In this document: positions 52,638 through 60,948 of the stretch, in pieces | Layout of the letters: each line of letters starts with the position of its first letter | Position numbering within the stretch: position 1 is the first letter of the stretch | Assembly: GCA_017962105.1 (NCBI GenBank) | Contig: JAGCVY010000090.1 | Span: 1 to 64,000 of the forward strand | Direction of reading: 5' to 3' | Source of the DNA: Lachnospiraceae bacterium | Lineage (GTDB): Bacteria > Bacillota > Clostridia > Lachnospirales > Lachnospiraceae | Length of the DNA: 64,000 nucleotides | Made by a program: the position numbers and the translations under genes | The notes under the pieces: model-generated | Databases searched by the model: none | Seen by the model: only the letters and a program-made list of their open reading frames with translations | Told to the model about the DNA's origin: nothing

Positions 52638-53435
52638 TTAATTCCTATGCAGGAGATACCGGAAATAGTCTCCGGCGGTGATCCGCACTTCTTTATAGCG
52701 GCTCTCCGGGAAGGACAAAAGCCCGAGCTCGCGCATCGCCTGACACTGGCTTTCGCTCAGGAAGCTCTTCTTCTCGATCCTGGAGCGGAAGTTCTCAAGC
52801 TTATCAAGATTCGTCTTCAGCGCCCGGATTTTTTCAAGCGCGATATCGCGCTCCTTCTGGTAAGTCAGTATTTTATTCTCCTCGATCACCGGGGAGAAGC
52901 GTCTGGCGCTGCAGCGGATGCGATAGTTGGCGAACTCGGTGAGTAGTTTCAGGAAAAACTTCGCCGTGTAAAAAACCCAGAATAAACCGAGAAAGGTGAA
53001 GGAAACAAGGGTTATCACATTTTTGGTTGCAAAGAGGGTATAGACGACAGGATATCCGCCGGTGTGGATCAGAAAACCGATGATCACGCCGAGAAGATCG
53101 GTCCACTCGTTCTGCTTTCTCCGGTCCACGCCGTCATAATCCTTGCGGGCAGACTCCAGTTTGAGATCCAGCTTGTTCTTGGCGCTCTCATAGATCGTCA
53201 TATAAATATCGTATTTGCTCTCGTCCCACGTCTCGTCTTCCGTGCTGTCGGAATTCTCAGCGGGTTTCTCCGAGGTGTCGCCGAAAACGGGGGAGTAAAC
53301 CCCCGGGCGGCCGGAATCCGTTGGCCGGTCCCGCGACAACGCGTCGGCGATCTTCTGCTGCCTGCGGGCTTCCTCCTCGGCAAGCTCCTTCTCTTCCTTT
53401 CCGAGCACCTCATTCATGTCATCATAATCAATCAT
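52638..53435 (-). CDS. Two-TM coiled-coil protein, SLATT-like
   Basis: This 265-residue protein has a charged N-terminus (residues 1-90), two membrane spans (about 114-134 and 137-160), and long helices after them (KERDIALEKIRALKTNLDKL, near 200-220). That layout resembles SLATT-type pore-forming partners of nucleotide-sensing defence systems, but I see no specific signature. It lies 64 bases after the TIR-domain gene on the same transcript, which ends in a strong terminator. Function is inferred only from this pairing. Confidence 0.6.
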   Translation of the reverse strand: MIDYDDMNEVLGKEEKELAEEEARRQQKIADALSRDRPTDSGRPGVYSPVFGDTSEKPAENSDSTEDETWDESKYDIYMTIYESAKNKLDLKLESARKDYDGVDRRKQNEWTDLLGVIIGFLIHTGGYPVVYTLFATKNVITLVSFTFLGLFWVFYTAKFFLKLLTEFANYRIRCSARRFSPVIEENKILTYQKERDIALEKIRALKTNLDKLENFRSRIEKKSFLSESQCQAMRELGLLSFPESRYKEVRITAGDYFRYLLHRN

Positions 53436-53499
53436 GGTTTCTCCCTCCGCTGCACTTTTCTGTCTGTCCTTCTATGTTTACTGCAGTCTTCATTTGTAT

Positions 53500-54777
53500 C
53501 TACTGCAGTTTCCCCTGCACCCGCTCCCGCGCCTTCGCGGCGTTCGGATGCCCCGCCTGCTCCGCCTTCTCGTAATACCTAAGAGCCTGAGCAAGATCCG
53601 GCGTTATGGTGTACATATCGTTCTCATTCTCATAGATGATCCCGAGGCTGTATAGCGCAATGGCGTCGCCCCGCTCCGCCGACCGGCCGTAATACGAGAC
53701 CGCCGCGAAAAGGTCCGATGAGACCATGGTTTCGCCAAGTTTCGTGTCCGCCCGGCTGCTGCCCTCGCTCTTTAATTCCCTGTCCGCTTCCAGATAATAG
53801 TTTCCCAGAAAATTGTCCGCCTTGACGCTCCCGCAGGCTGCGGCCTTTTTGTAGAGCGCAAGCGCCTTCGCCTCATTTTCCGGAGTAACGTCCTCGTAAT
53901 AGTACGACGCCAGCGTCACCATGGCGGTGATGATCTCCTCATCGTCGGTCAGCGCGCTGCCCGTCGCCATGAAAAACTCATAGGCCTCATTGTACGCTGA
54001 CTTGTCCCCGGCCGACGCAAGCCCGCAGGCCTTCCGGTAGAGTTCCTTCGGATCATTCGGAAAATGTGTCGGCTCCGCCGGTTCGGTGACCGAAACCGCT
54101 GTCCCCGTCGGCGTTGCAGAGTCCCCGCCCCCGCCGGAAGGCTTGTCTTTGTTCAGGGATGTCACAAGCACGATCACTGCCGCAACAACGGCGACCGCCA
54201 GCACGGCCCCTGTGGCGTATATCCACCGGGATCCCTGTTTCCTGCCGCTCACGGCCGTATTCGCGTTTCTCTCCTTCGACTCCTTCGGAACCTCCCCTCT
54301 GAGAATCCGCTCCGAATACTCCCGAAGGTTTTGGATGCTCTGCCGAAGCGGCGGGTTGACGGCGTCAAGCCAGTGCACGCGGGTCAGATAATACTCCAGC
54401 TCGCTGCTCATCTCTGCGTCGGAGAGACGGAACGGGATCAGCGTCTTCCCGGAGTTAAACGCCAGCGCCACCTCGTTGGCAACCTGCCTCGATTCGTTGG
54501 AGCTGTCGGTATAGATGAGCACGAACAGGCTGCAGGCAGTGATGGCGTCATGGATCGCCGACACCCACTCCTGCCCGGGAACGATATCCCGCGGGGCATA
54601 CCAACAGCGGATCCCGTGCTGTTCGAACTCCGCGACCACGGCATCCGCAATGTTTTTATTTTTCGAGGAATAGCTGAGAAAGACGTCAACCCTGCCCGCG
54701 AGTCCGTCCGCAGGACGGCTCTCCCCGGCCGCTAACGCCTCCGCAAAATTCTCCCTGAAAACCTCTTCCGACTTCAT
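53500..54777 (-). CDS. TIR-domain protein with membrane span and Sel1-like repeats
   Basis: This 425-residue protein has a TIR domain at residues 28-160 (VDVFLSYSSKN, then GIRCWYAPRDI, then ESRQVANEVALAF). The Glu in NEVALA is at the usual position of the catalytic Glu of TIR NADases, though activity cannot be judged. A membrane span lies near residues 188-208, followed by a Thr/Pro linker and then Sel1-type repeats (for example AKALALYKKAAACGSVKADN) that probably face outside. So a cytoplasmic TIR is joined to an external repeat sensor or scaffold. It has its own promoter and a two-TM partner downstream. Confidence 0.88.
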   Translation of the reverse strand: MKSEEVFRENFAEALAAGESRPADGLAGRVDVFLSYSSKNKNIADAVVAEFEQHGIRCWYAPRDIVPGQEWVSAIHDAITACSLFVLIYTDSSNESRQVANEVALAFNSGKTLIPFRLSDAEMSSELEYYLTRVHWLDAVNPPLRQSIQNLREYSERILRGEVPKESKERNANTAVSGRKQGSRWIYATGAVLAVAVVAAVIVLVTSLNKDKPSGGGGDSATPTGTAVSVTEPAEPTHFPNDPKELYRKACGLASAGDKSAYNEAYEFFMATGSALTDDEEIITAMVTLASYYYEDVTPENEAKALALYKKAAACGSVKADNFLGNYYLEADRELKSEGSSRADTKLGETMVSSDLFAAVSYYGRSAERGDAIALYSLGIIYENENDMYTITPDLAQALRYYEKAEQAGHPNAAKARERVQGKLQ

Positions 54778-54855
54778 GGTATCCCCTCATTCACGCCTTC
54801 CCCTGCGTGTCCGGCAGCTTCTTCCCGACAGTTTCCTGCGGAATTATTAAAGTAC

Positions 54856-54884
54856 ATTTTACCATGACTCGGCAATTACATCAA
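54856..54884 (-). promoter_or_regulatory. Promoter of the TIR operon
   Basis: TTGATG (54879-54884), 17 bases, TAAAAT (54856-54861). The -10 is embedded in a GTAAAATG octamer. Confidence 0.7.
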
Positions 54885-54936
54885 TCATCAATCCTGCACT
54901 TGCGCCCGTATTTCGGGGACTCGCGGATTTTCGTGC

Positions 54937-54965
54937 TTGACATTTTCCGAAGAAGGCAGTATTAT
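54937..54965 (+). promoter_or_regulatory. proS promoter
   Basis: TTGACA (54937-54942), 17 bases, TATTAT (54960-54965). The -35 overlaps a CATTTTCC octamer. Confidence 0.85.
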
Positions 54966-55205
54966 CGGGTGCATAAGAATCGGCGATGAAGCACAATAGT
55001 ACGCAGGGAAACCGTCCCAGAGAGAGCCGCGAATGCTGCAAGCGGCTTACGAGAGAACCTGCCGAACCCGGTGCGGAGCTCTGCGGCGAACCGCAGCGTA
55101 TCAGGCGTTAACGAACCAAAGTGAGCAGGCGGAAGTCTGCTAATCAGGGTGGTACCACCGATCATGTAAATTCGGTCCCTCGGCGAGAAATCGTCGGGGG
55201 ACCTT
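54966..55205 (+). promoter_or_regulatory. T-box leader of proS
   Basis: The T-box motif GGGTGGTACCACCG is at about 55147-55160. Upstream is a structured region with the usual purine-rich internal loops (AGAGAG, CGAACC). The terminator pairs GGTCCC with GGGACC around 55172-55201, with TTGTTGTT following. It should sense uncharged tRNA-Pro. Confidence 0.88.
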
Positions 55206-55269
55206 GTTGTTGGAAGTCGTTGCAGCGACGCGCGGCTTTCAACCAATTAAAAAACAGGAGGACAAAAAC

Positions 55270-56700
55270 ATGGCAGAGAACTTTGTGGAATCCATCACCA
55301 ACATGGAAGACGATTTCGCGCAATGGTACACGGACATCGTCAAGAAGGCTGAACTTGTGGATTACACCGGCATCAAGGGGTGTATGGTCATCCGTCCGGC
55401 GGGCTACGCCATCTGGGAGAACATCCAGAAGGAACTGGACCGCAGATTCAAGGAGACCGGCGTGGAGAACTGCTATCTCCCGATGTTCATCCCCGAGAGC
55501 CTTTTGAATAAAGAGAAAGATCACGTGGAAGGATTCGCCCCCGAGGTTGCCTGGGTAACCCAGGGCGGCGGTGAGACCCTGCAGGAGAAAATGTGCGTGC
55601 GTCCTACGTCCGAGACGCTCTTCTGCGACTTCTACTCCCACATCGTGCACTCCTACCGCGACCTTCCCAAGGTTTACAACCAGTGGTGCTCGGTAGTTCG
55701 CTGGGAGAAGACGACCCGTCCGTTCCTCCGCTCCATGGAGTTCCTGTGGCAGGAAGGCCACACCATCCCTGCGACCGCTGAGGAGGCGCAGGCCCGCACC
55801 GAACAGATGCTCAACGTCTACGCGGACTTCTGCGAGGAGTTCCTGGCGATCCCCATGGTGAAGGGACGCAAGACCGACAAGGAGAAATTTGCCGGCGCCG
55901 AGGCGACCTATACGATCGAGGCTCTCATGCACGACGGCAAAGCCCTGCAGTCCGGTACGAGCCACAACTTCGGCGACGGATTTGCCCGCGCCTTCGGCAT
56001 CCAGTACACGGATAAGGAAAATAAACTCGTCTACGCGCACCAGACCAGCTGGGGCATGACCACCCGTATGATCGGCGCCATCATCATGGTGCACGGCGAC
56101 AACTCCGGCCTCGTGCTTCCTCCTTTGGTAGCACCGGTGCAGGCGATGATCATCCCGATCCAGCAGAAGAAGGAAGGCGTACTCGACGCTGCATACGCAC
56201 TCCGCGACCGTCTTTCGAAAAATGTCCGCGTCAAGGTGGACGATTCCGACAAGACCCCCGGCTTCAAGTTCGCCGAGCAGGAAATGCGCGGTATTCCGGT
56301 CCGTATCGAGATCGGCCCGAAGGACCTTGCCAACAACCAGGCGGTCCTCGTCCGCCGCGACACCCGCGAGAAGCTCGTTGTCTCCCTCGACGAGATCGAG
56401 GAGAAGCTCGCAGAGCTTCTTAAGACCATCCAGCACGACATGCTCGAGCGTGCGCGCGCACACCGCGACGCTCACACCTACACGGCAACCACGATGGAGG
56501 AGATGAAGGACATCGCGGACAACAAGCCCGGCTTCATCAAGGCAATGTGGTGCGGCGACCGCGCCTGCGAGGACGCCATCAAGGAGCAGGCCGGCGTGAC
56601 CTCCCGCTGCATGCCTTTTGCACAGGAGCACCTCTCCGACACCTGCGTCTGCTGCGGCAAGCCCGCCAAGACCCTCGTGTATTGGGGCAAGGCATATTAA
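55270..56700 (+). CDS. proS: Prolyl-tRNA synthetase, eukaryote/archaeal-like type
   Basis: This 476-residue class II synthetase charges tRNA-Pro. I start at ATG 55270, after AGGAGG; the longer frame begins inside the leader. Motif 2 is in the region [20 protein letters not shown] near residues 145-164, and motif 3 is near [10 protein letters not shown]. The bacterial editing (INS) domain is absent, and the C-terminal zinc-type domain ends in [18 protein letters not shown], all features of the archaeal/eukaryotic-like ProS3. It is transcribed divergently from the TIR operon. Confidence 0.96.
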   Translation: MAENFVESITNMEDDFAQWYTDIVKKAELVDYTGIKGCMVIRPAGYAIWENIQKELDRRFKETGVENCYLPMFIPESLLNKEKDHVEGFAPEVAWVTQGGGETLQEKMCVRPTSETLFCDFYSHIVHSYRDLPKVYNQWCSVVRWEKTTRPFLRSMEFLWQEGHTIPATAEEAQARTEQMLNVYADFCEEFLAIPMVKGRKTDKEKFAGAEATYTIEALMHDGKALQSGTSHNFGDGFARAFGIQYTDKENKLVYAHQTSWGMTTRMIGAIIMVHGDNSGLVLPPLVAPVQAMIIPIQQKKEGVLDAAYALRDRLSKNVRVKVDDSDKTPGFKFAEQEMRGIPVRIEIGPKDLANNQAVLVRRDTREKLVVSLDEIEEKLAELLKTIQHDMLERARAHRDAHTYTATTMEEMKDIADNKPGFIKAMWCGDRACEDAIKEQAGVTSRCMPFAQEHLSDTCVCCGKPAKTLVYWGKAY

Positions 56701-56721
56701 TATTTGTTTTCCCGTATATAG

Positions 56722-56750
56722 GAACGCGCAGGGGAAATCCCTGCGCGTTC
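56722..56750 (+). terminator. proS terminator
   Basis: GAACGCGCAGGG (56722-56733) pairs with CCCTGCGCGTTC (56739-56750), followed by TTTTTT. Confidence 0.92.
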
Positions 56751-56767
56751 TTTTTTCATCTGTTCAA

Positions 56768-57670
56768 TTACGGAAAGCTCTCCATCCACTCCTGTGCAAC
56801 CTTCTCCGCCTCTTCCCGAAGCTCCTCCGGGTATACGATGTGGAAATAGTAGAACACGCCGTTCTCCTGCCAGAAGATTCCCGTCGAGAGCTGATGTCCC
56901 TCGGAATATGACGGATCCTCCTGCAGTACGATGCAGAAGGTTCTTCCGTTCACCCTCCTCTCCTCCGACGTATACGTCGCCTGATCCGTCACAGCCGTAT
57001 GGATCCCGACGTTCCCCATCGGCCAGCTGTCAGTATAAATGTATATCGATGTCGAGAACCAGTACTCCGGATTGCTGTGATATCTCTGTGTCGCCCCAAA
57101 GCAGATCACTCCGGGCTTAAACTCGGACGAATCTTCCTTCTGAAATCCCGTTACCTCCGTATATATGTGTGTGAAAGGGTAATCCGTCTTTGGAAAAACC
57201 AGTTTGCTGTACCCGATATAATCGATAGCGTCCTCGATATCCTCGTACCTCTTAACGACAGTATTTGGCGATGTATTGGACCACAAAGGCCTGTCTTTCA
57301 TCGTCTTCGGCATCGTTTTCATATCCTTGTTGACGGCGCCTCGGATGCTTGATGTTCTCACCCTTGCATCCCCGTAGGCAACGTACTCGTGCTGGAGCAG
57401 TTCCCCGCCGTTTTCAATCTTTATCCTGTTTCCCAAATTCAGGAATCCGCCGATGCCTCCCGATGCCACTGCTGCCGTTCCTCCGATCAGAGTCAGGATC
57501 ACCGTCGTTACCAGGATGATCCGAAATCTTCGCTTGATTGTCGCTTTATTTTCCGACGCCGTCACCACCGCCGTCCCAAGTTCCGTACCGTCAGCCCCGC
57601 CGCCATCGGTCTCAGCCAGCACGGCGTCATCCAGCAGCCCGATGGCGTCTATCAGTTGATTTTTTTTCAT
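56768..57670 (-). CDS. Membrane protein paired with an ECF sigma factor (anti-sigma-like, DUF4367-type)
   Basis: This 300-residue protein has a short cytoplasmic N-terminus, one membrane span (about residues 50-72), and an extracytoplasmic domain with a C-terminal DUF4367-like pattern (FCIVLQEDPSYSEGHQLSTG then NGVFYYFHIVYPEE). Its start overlaps the stop of the sigma factor gene by four bases, so it is translationally coupled. By position it should hold the sigma factor inactive until a signal is sensed outside. No conserved zinc anti-sigma motif is visible. Confidence 0.75.
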   Translation of the reverse strand: MKKNQLIDAIGLLDDAVLAETDGGGADGTELGTAVVTASENKATIKRRFRIILVTTVILTLIGGTAAVASGGIGGFLNLGNRIKIENGGELLQHEYVAYGDARVRTSSIRGAVNKDMKTMPKTMKDRPLWSNTSPNTVVKRYEDIEDAIDYIGYSKLVFPKTDYPFTHIYTEVTGFQKEDSSEFKPGVICFGATQRYHSNPEYWFSTSIYIYTDSWPMGNVGIHTAVTDQATYTSEERRVNGRTFCIVLQEDPSYSEGHQLSTGIFWQENGVFYYFHIVYPEELREEAEKVAQEWMESFP

Positions 57671-58227
57671 CGCGTAAAACCTTCCTTCTTCAGATGCGCC
57701 TTCAGCTTCTTCCTCATGCGGAACAGGATCGACTTAGCCTTCGGCTCGCTCATCCCGCACTGCTCCGCCGCTTCCTTCAACGGCCGAAAATAGAAGTACC
57801 GCTCAAGAAACAGCTTCCGATCCTCCGCCGGCTGCTTCAGGAGAAACCCCTTCACCGCGTCCCGCAACGCGGCAGCATCCAGCTCGTCCTCCGGAGAACG
57901 GTCATCGGAAAATACTTCCTCGAGTTCTTCCATGGAAACCGTATACTCCGATGCCCTGCGCTTTTCACTTGTATTGTACCTGACCCGGTCCACGGCTCTG
58001 GCGCGCACGATCTTCCCAAGATATAGGGACAACCTCTCCGGCTTGTTGTCAGGGATGGAATTCCACGCCGCAAGGTACGTGTCGTTCACGCACTCCTTCG
58101 CGTCCTCCTCGTCATTCAGGATCTGCATGGCAATCTTCATCAGATAGTGTTCATACTGCTCCTGCGTCACCCGGAGGGCTTCCTCGTCGCGTTTTCGGTA
58201 CAGTTCAACTATTTCCGCTTCAGTCAT
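57667..58227 (-). CDS. ECF-type RNA polymerase sigma factor
   Basis: This 186-residue protein has sigma region 2 (DAKECVNDTYLAAWNSIPDN near residues 45-64) and region 4 (FLERYFYFRPLKEAAEQCGMSEPKAKSILF near 145-175). There is no 1.1 or region 3, as expected for the ECF group. It directs polymerase to a stress or envelope regulon. A candidate ECF promoter lies 70 bases upstream, which suggests it activates its own operon. It is followed directly by the anti-sigma-like gene. Confidence 0.92.
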   Translation of the reverse strand: MTEAEIVELYRKRDEEALRVTQEQYEHYLMKIAMQILNDEEDAKECVNDTYLAAWNSIPDNKPERLSLYLGKIVRARAVDRVRYNTSEKRRASEYTVSMEELEEVFSDDRSPEDELDAAALRDAVKGFLLKQPAEDRKLFLERYFYFRPLKEAAEQCGMSEPKAKSILFRMRKKLKAHLKKEGFTR

Positions 58228-58296
58228 GGAATCTTCCCTTCACTGTTTCTTCCGGCCGGTACTTCAGGCCTTCCTTTCATCCGCTCTCAACCTATC

Positions 58297-58324
58297 AGTC
58301 GTAAAATGAACCGGTTCGGTTGCA
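58297..58324 (-). promoter_or_regulatory. Candidate autoregulated ECF promoter
   Basis: TGCAACC (58318-58324), 16 bases, CGACT (58297-58301). An AAC-type -35 with a CGWC-type -10 at 16 bases is typical of ECF promoters. The spacer contains the palindrome GAACCGGTTC (58308-58317). Confidence 0.55.
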
Positions 58325-58365
58325 ACTATTTTATAGCGGAAATGACACACAAGCACATAAACGTT

Positions 58366-58392
58366 ACGGCCGGTGGAAACCCCATCGGCCGT
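58366..58392 (-). terminator. Hairpin downstream of the XRE gene
   Basis: ACGGCCG (58366-58372) and CGGCCGT (58386-58392) pair, with extra pairs inside (GTGG with CCAT-like). No clear T-run follows on the minus strand, so it is a weak terminator. Confidence 0.5.
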
Positions 58393-58427
58393 TTTGCATT
58401 TTCCGTGTTATTTCGTTTCGAAAAACG

Positions 58428-59249
58428 TTATTCTTCCGCATCCGCATAAGGCAGGAGCAGCAGCGGTTTTCCATCCGCTTTCAGAGTTATGATCTCTTCC
58501 TCCATCTTGAAGAAGGAGTAGTACAAAAGCTGTTTTTCCTGCCCGTTGACGGTGATCCTGTCTGTGAGCATGGTGTACTTCGTATTCATTTCCGAATCCG
58601 CGGGGTCAAAGGACTCGAGGCGGGAGGCCCACTTCAGAAAATAATAATCCGCGTCCCGGCCGTGATACACCTCAAGATACGCAGCTCTCTGATTGTCCTC
58701 TGTCACAAGCCAATACTCGGTGCAGTACTCCTTGTTCCCCGTCGCCTCGCGGTACAACGGGCCGGTCTTTCTGGCAGCCCGGATCGCATCCATCGTGGAG
58801 CCTATGGTATTCCCCTCGCCGTCCGTAACATCCCAGAGGATGCAATCGAACACATACTCGCCGTCCGTGAACTGCAGCTCCGGAACATCGGCTGAGTGCT
58901 CAGAAAAAATATCTCCTGCGGAAAATCGGTAACCGCTGAAGAGAAGGATCATCAGCACGATCACGATGGCGGCACACGTTCCCGCAAGCGCCCTAAGAAC
59001 CACGGACAATCTGCGAAGCTTACGGTTCTTTGTGCAGAGGATTTCCTCCGGCGCATCCGCAGCGAAGAAGCTGTCGTCTACGCCGAACAGCGACCGGATC
59101 TGCTCCCGGCAGTCCGGGGAAGGATAGCCGAGACCGTTCTCCCATTTTGCGACTGCGCTTCTGCTGACGAAAAGCTTGTCCGCCAGCTGCTGTTGGGAAA
59201 GACCCTCCGCGCACCTGCGCTCTTTCAGTTTATCTTTAAATTCTTTCAT
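58428..59249 (-). CDS. Membrane-tethered XRE-family regulator
   Basis: This 273-residue protein has an N-terminal helix-turn-helix (GLSQQQLADKLFVSRSAVAKWENG, residues 16-39), a linker, and one membrane span near residues 93-112. The C-terminal 150 residues are extracytoplasmic and resemble a lipocalin-like sensor domain. It would be a one-component sensor that binds DNA near the membrane. Three direct repeats and an RBS-masking hairpin lie directly upstream, which suggests autoregulation. No stress-specific ligand can be named. Confidence 0.85.
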   Translation of the reverse strand: MKEFKDKLKERRCAEGLSQQQLADKLFVSRSAVAKWENGLGYPSPDCREQIRSLFGVDDSFFAADAPEEILCTKNRKLRRLSVVLRALAGTCAAIVIVLMILLFSGYRFSAGDIFSEHSADVPELQFTDGEYVFDCILWDVTDGEGNTIGSTMDAIRAARKTGPLYREATGNKEYCTEYWLVTEDNQRAAYLEVYHGRDADYYFLKWASRLESFDPADSEMNTKYTMLTDRITVNGQEKQLLYYSFFKMEEEIITLKADGKPLLLLPYADAEE

Positions 59250-59258
59250 ATACCGTCA

Positions 59259-59287
59259 GATACTCCTTCTTTTTCGGCAAGAGTATC
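59259..59287 (-). promoter_or_regulatory. Hairpin covering the ribosome binding site of the XRE gene
   Basis: GATACTC (59259-59265) and GAGTATC (59281-59287) are perfect complements. The GGAG that serves as the ribosome binding site lies in the 3' arm, so the hairpin could limit translation. Confidence 0.45.
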
Positions 59288-59300
59288 ACGAATTCCCCCA

Positions 59301-59362
59301 AATGTGTTGTTACTTTCCCAAAATGCGTTGTTACTTTCCCAAAAAATCGGGCGTTACTTCCC
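59301..59362 (-). repeat. Three direct repeats upstream of the XRE gene
   Basis: On the minus strand the unit GGGAAAGTAACAACRCATT occurs at 59301-59319 and 59322-59340 (21-base period), and a diverged copy (GGGAAGTAACGCCCGATT) lies at about 59344-59362. They begin about 50 bases before the XRE start and may be operators. Confidence 0.6.
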
Positions 59363-59417
59363 GAAATCAAGCGCTTCTTTCTCCAAAAAACAATTCTTAC
59401 GTCTTCGGAAAATGCCC

Positions 59418-60041
59418 TTACAGCATCTCCTGGTCGTACACAGCTCTCGCGCCGCCGATGAACTTCGGCCGGGTGCGCGCCGCCAAAACGGTGGCCTCGC
59501 CGATGCGGTTGTTCGTAAGACGAAGCGGCACCGCAACCTTCTTAAGATGCATTCCGATCATCGTAAACCCGATGTCCAGACCGGCGTCCGCACGGATCTC
59601 CTCCACCGCCACAGGGTCCGTAAAATGCTGATACGCCTGCGTCGCAAAGGATCCGCCCGCCTTGGGCTGCGGAACCACATTGACAATATCGGCATGCGGT
59701 ACAGCATCACGCTCAATGATGATCGCGCGGTTTAAGTGCTCGCAGCACTGCGCAGCAAGGTACAATCCGGCTTCTTTCGCGGTCTCCCAGATCGCCTCGA
59801 ACACCGTCTTGGCAACCTCCGGCTGCGAGTCGGTTCCGATCCGCTCCCCGATGATCTCACTGGTGGAGCAGCCGATCACCACGATCTGTCCTGCCTTCAC
59901 CCCGGATCTCTCGATCAGTTCCTTCATCGCCGCCCGCGCCTGCGCGTCGAGCTCCGCCCGCTTCTCGTCCGCCAGCGGTTTTTCGTGAAGTACGTGGGCG
60001 TCCGCCCGGTTCATTTCATTTTCCAAAGCCATGTCGTTCAC
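59418..60041 (-). CDS. TIGR01440/YwlG family protein
   Basis: This protein of about 205 residues matches the conserved TIGR01440 (DUF436) family of Firmicutes: GQIVVIGCSTSEIIGERIGT near residue 52, AAQCCEHLNRAIIIERD near 95, and VPQPKAGGSFATQAYQHF near 125. The function is unknown. The start is at 60041 or three codons later (MALENE). It follows the kinase-like gene by four bases and is the last gene of the ppaC operon. Confidence 0.85.
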   Translation of the reverse strand: MNDMALENEMNRADAHVLHEKPLADEKRAELDAQARAAMKELIERSGVKAGQIVVIGCSTSEIIGERIGTDSQPEVAKTVFEAIWETAKEAGLYLAAQCCEHLNRAIIIERDAVPHADIVNVVPQPKAGGSFATQAYQHFTDPVAVEEIRADAGLDIGFTMIGMHLKKVAVPLRLTNNRIGEATVLAARTRPKFIGGARAVYDQEML

Positions 60042-60045
60042 CTTC

Positions 60046-60900
60046 TTATTCTATCAAATTCGCAGCCACATACGCACAGCCTTCATCCGCCGCACGCTGC
60101 ACTATGTCGGCTCCGTCTACCACCGTCATGCGGTTTCCGTCCACCGCGACAGTGACAAGTCCGGGGGCAATTTTTGCCGCGCAGCTGTTGTCCGCACCGT
60201 CCGCACTTCCTGTTTCCTCTGCGCCGGCCACAGCGCCCGCAGCAGGATCCCCCGGGACAGCTGCAATACAACCGCATGCTTTTCCGGCAGAGGCCGCAAA
60301 CCCGAGACGCTTCGGGGAGATCAGCATTTGCCCTCGCTTCTCCGGCTCCTCATCACACCGAGCAACCGCCTCCTGCATCAGCAGCTCCGCGATCACATCG
60401 GGCGTCGCGTAGCTCGAGTCCAGGATCAGGTTGTAATTGTTGAAATCAAAGTAGTGAATGCCGTAGAGCTCCTCGTAACGGGCGTCCTCGTTGGCCGCAC
60501 GCGCCGCCAGCTGCTCCGCCGCATCCTCCTCGCTCTTGTACGACTCCACATCACCGCGGCTTGCGTCCGCATACACGCGGCGGGCCGCCTCCGCAAGGTC
60601 GACGGAGAGGAACACCTTGAAGGATTTCTCTACGAAATTCCATGCCAGACGTGAATCGAAGAGAATGTTTTTGTCCGGATTCTCGCGGCTGATCTGCGCG
60701 GTCTTGTCGTCGATCATGTGATCGTACTTGTGATCCTTGCTCATCAGCTCATTCATCTCCAGCACGGAAATCCCCATCTCATCGGCGATTTCCCGGATCA
60801 CCTTCCCCGTGGAATACAGCTCAAAGCCGTATTTTTCGGTGAGAATACGACAAATAGTGGATTTGCCGCTGCCCAAATTGCCCGTCAGTGTGATGTGCAG
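60046..60900 (-). CDS. Cytidylate kinase-like P-loop protein, probable CUG start
   Basis: The P-loop GNLGSGKST lies at the very N-terminus, so the start must be upstream of the TTG at 60876. In frame upstream there is no ATG or GTG, but CTG at 60900-60898 begins LHITLTGNLGSGKST, with GGAGG five bases before it. Homologues I recall begin MHITLTGNLGSGKST, so CUG is the likely start. The core looks like cytidylate kinase-like family members (STGKVIREIADEMG, DSRLAWNF). The C-terminal 80 residues are Ala/Gly-rich and unlike the family. It lies between ppaC and the TIGR01440 gene. Substrate is not proven. Confidence 0.75.
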   Translation of the reverse strand: MHITLTGNLGSGKSTICRILTEKYGFELYSTGKVIREIADEMGISVLEMNELMSKDHKYDHMIDDKTAQISRENPDKNILFDSRLAWNFVEKSFKVFLSVDLAEAARRVYADASRGDVESYKSEEDAAEQLAARAANEDARYEELYGIHYFDFNNYNLILDSSYATPDVIAELLMQEAVARCDEEPEKRGQMLISPKRLGFAASAGKACGCIAAVPGDPAAGAVAGAEETGSADGADNSCAAKIAPGLVTVAVDGNRMTVVDGADIVQRAADEGCAYVAANLIE

Positions 60901-60948
60901 ATGTGCCTCCGTCAGGTTTTATTTATTGTTGTCAGGTCTCAGTCCTTG

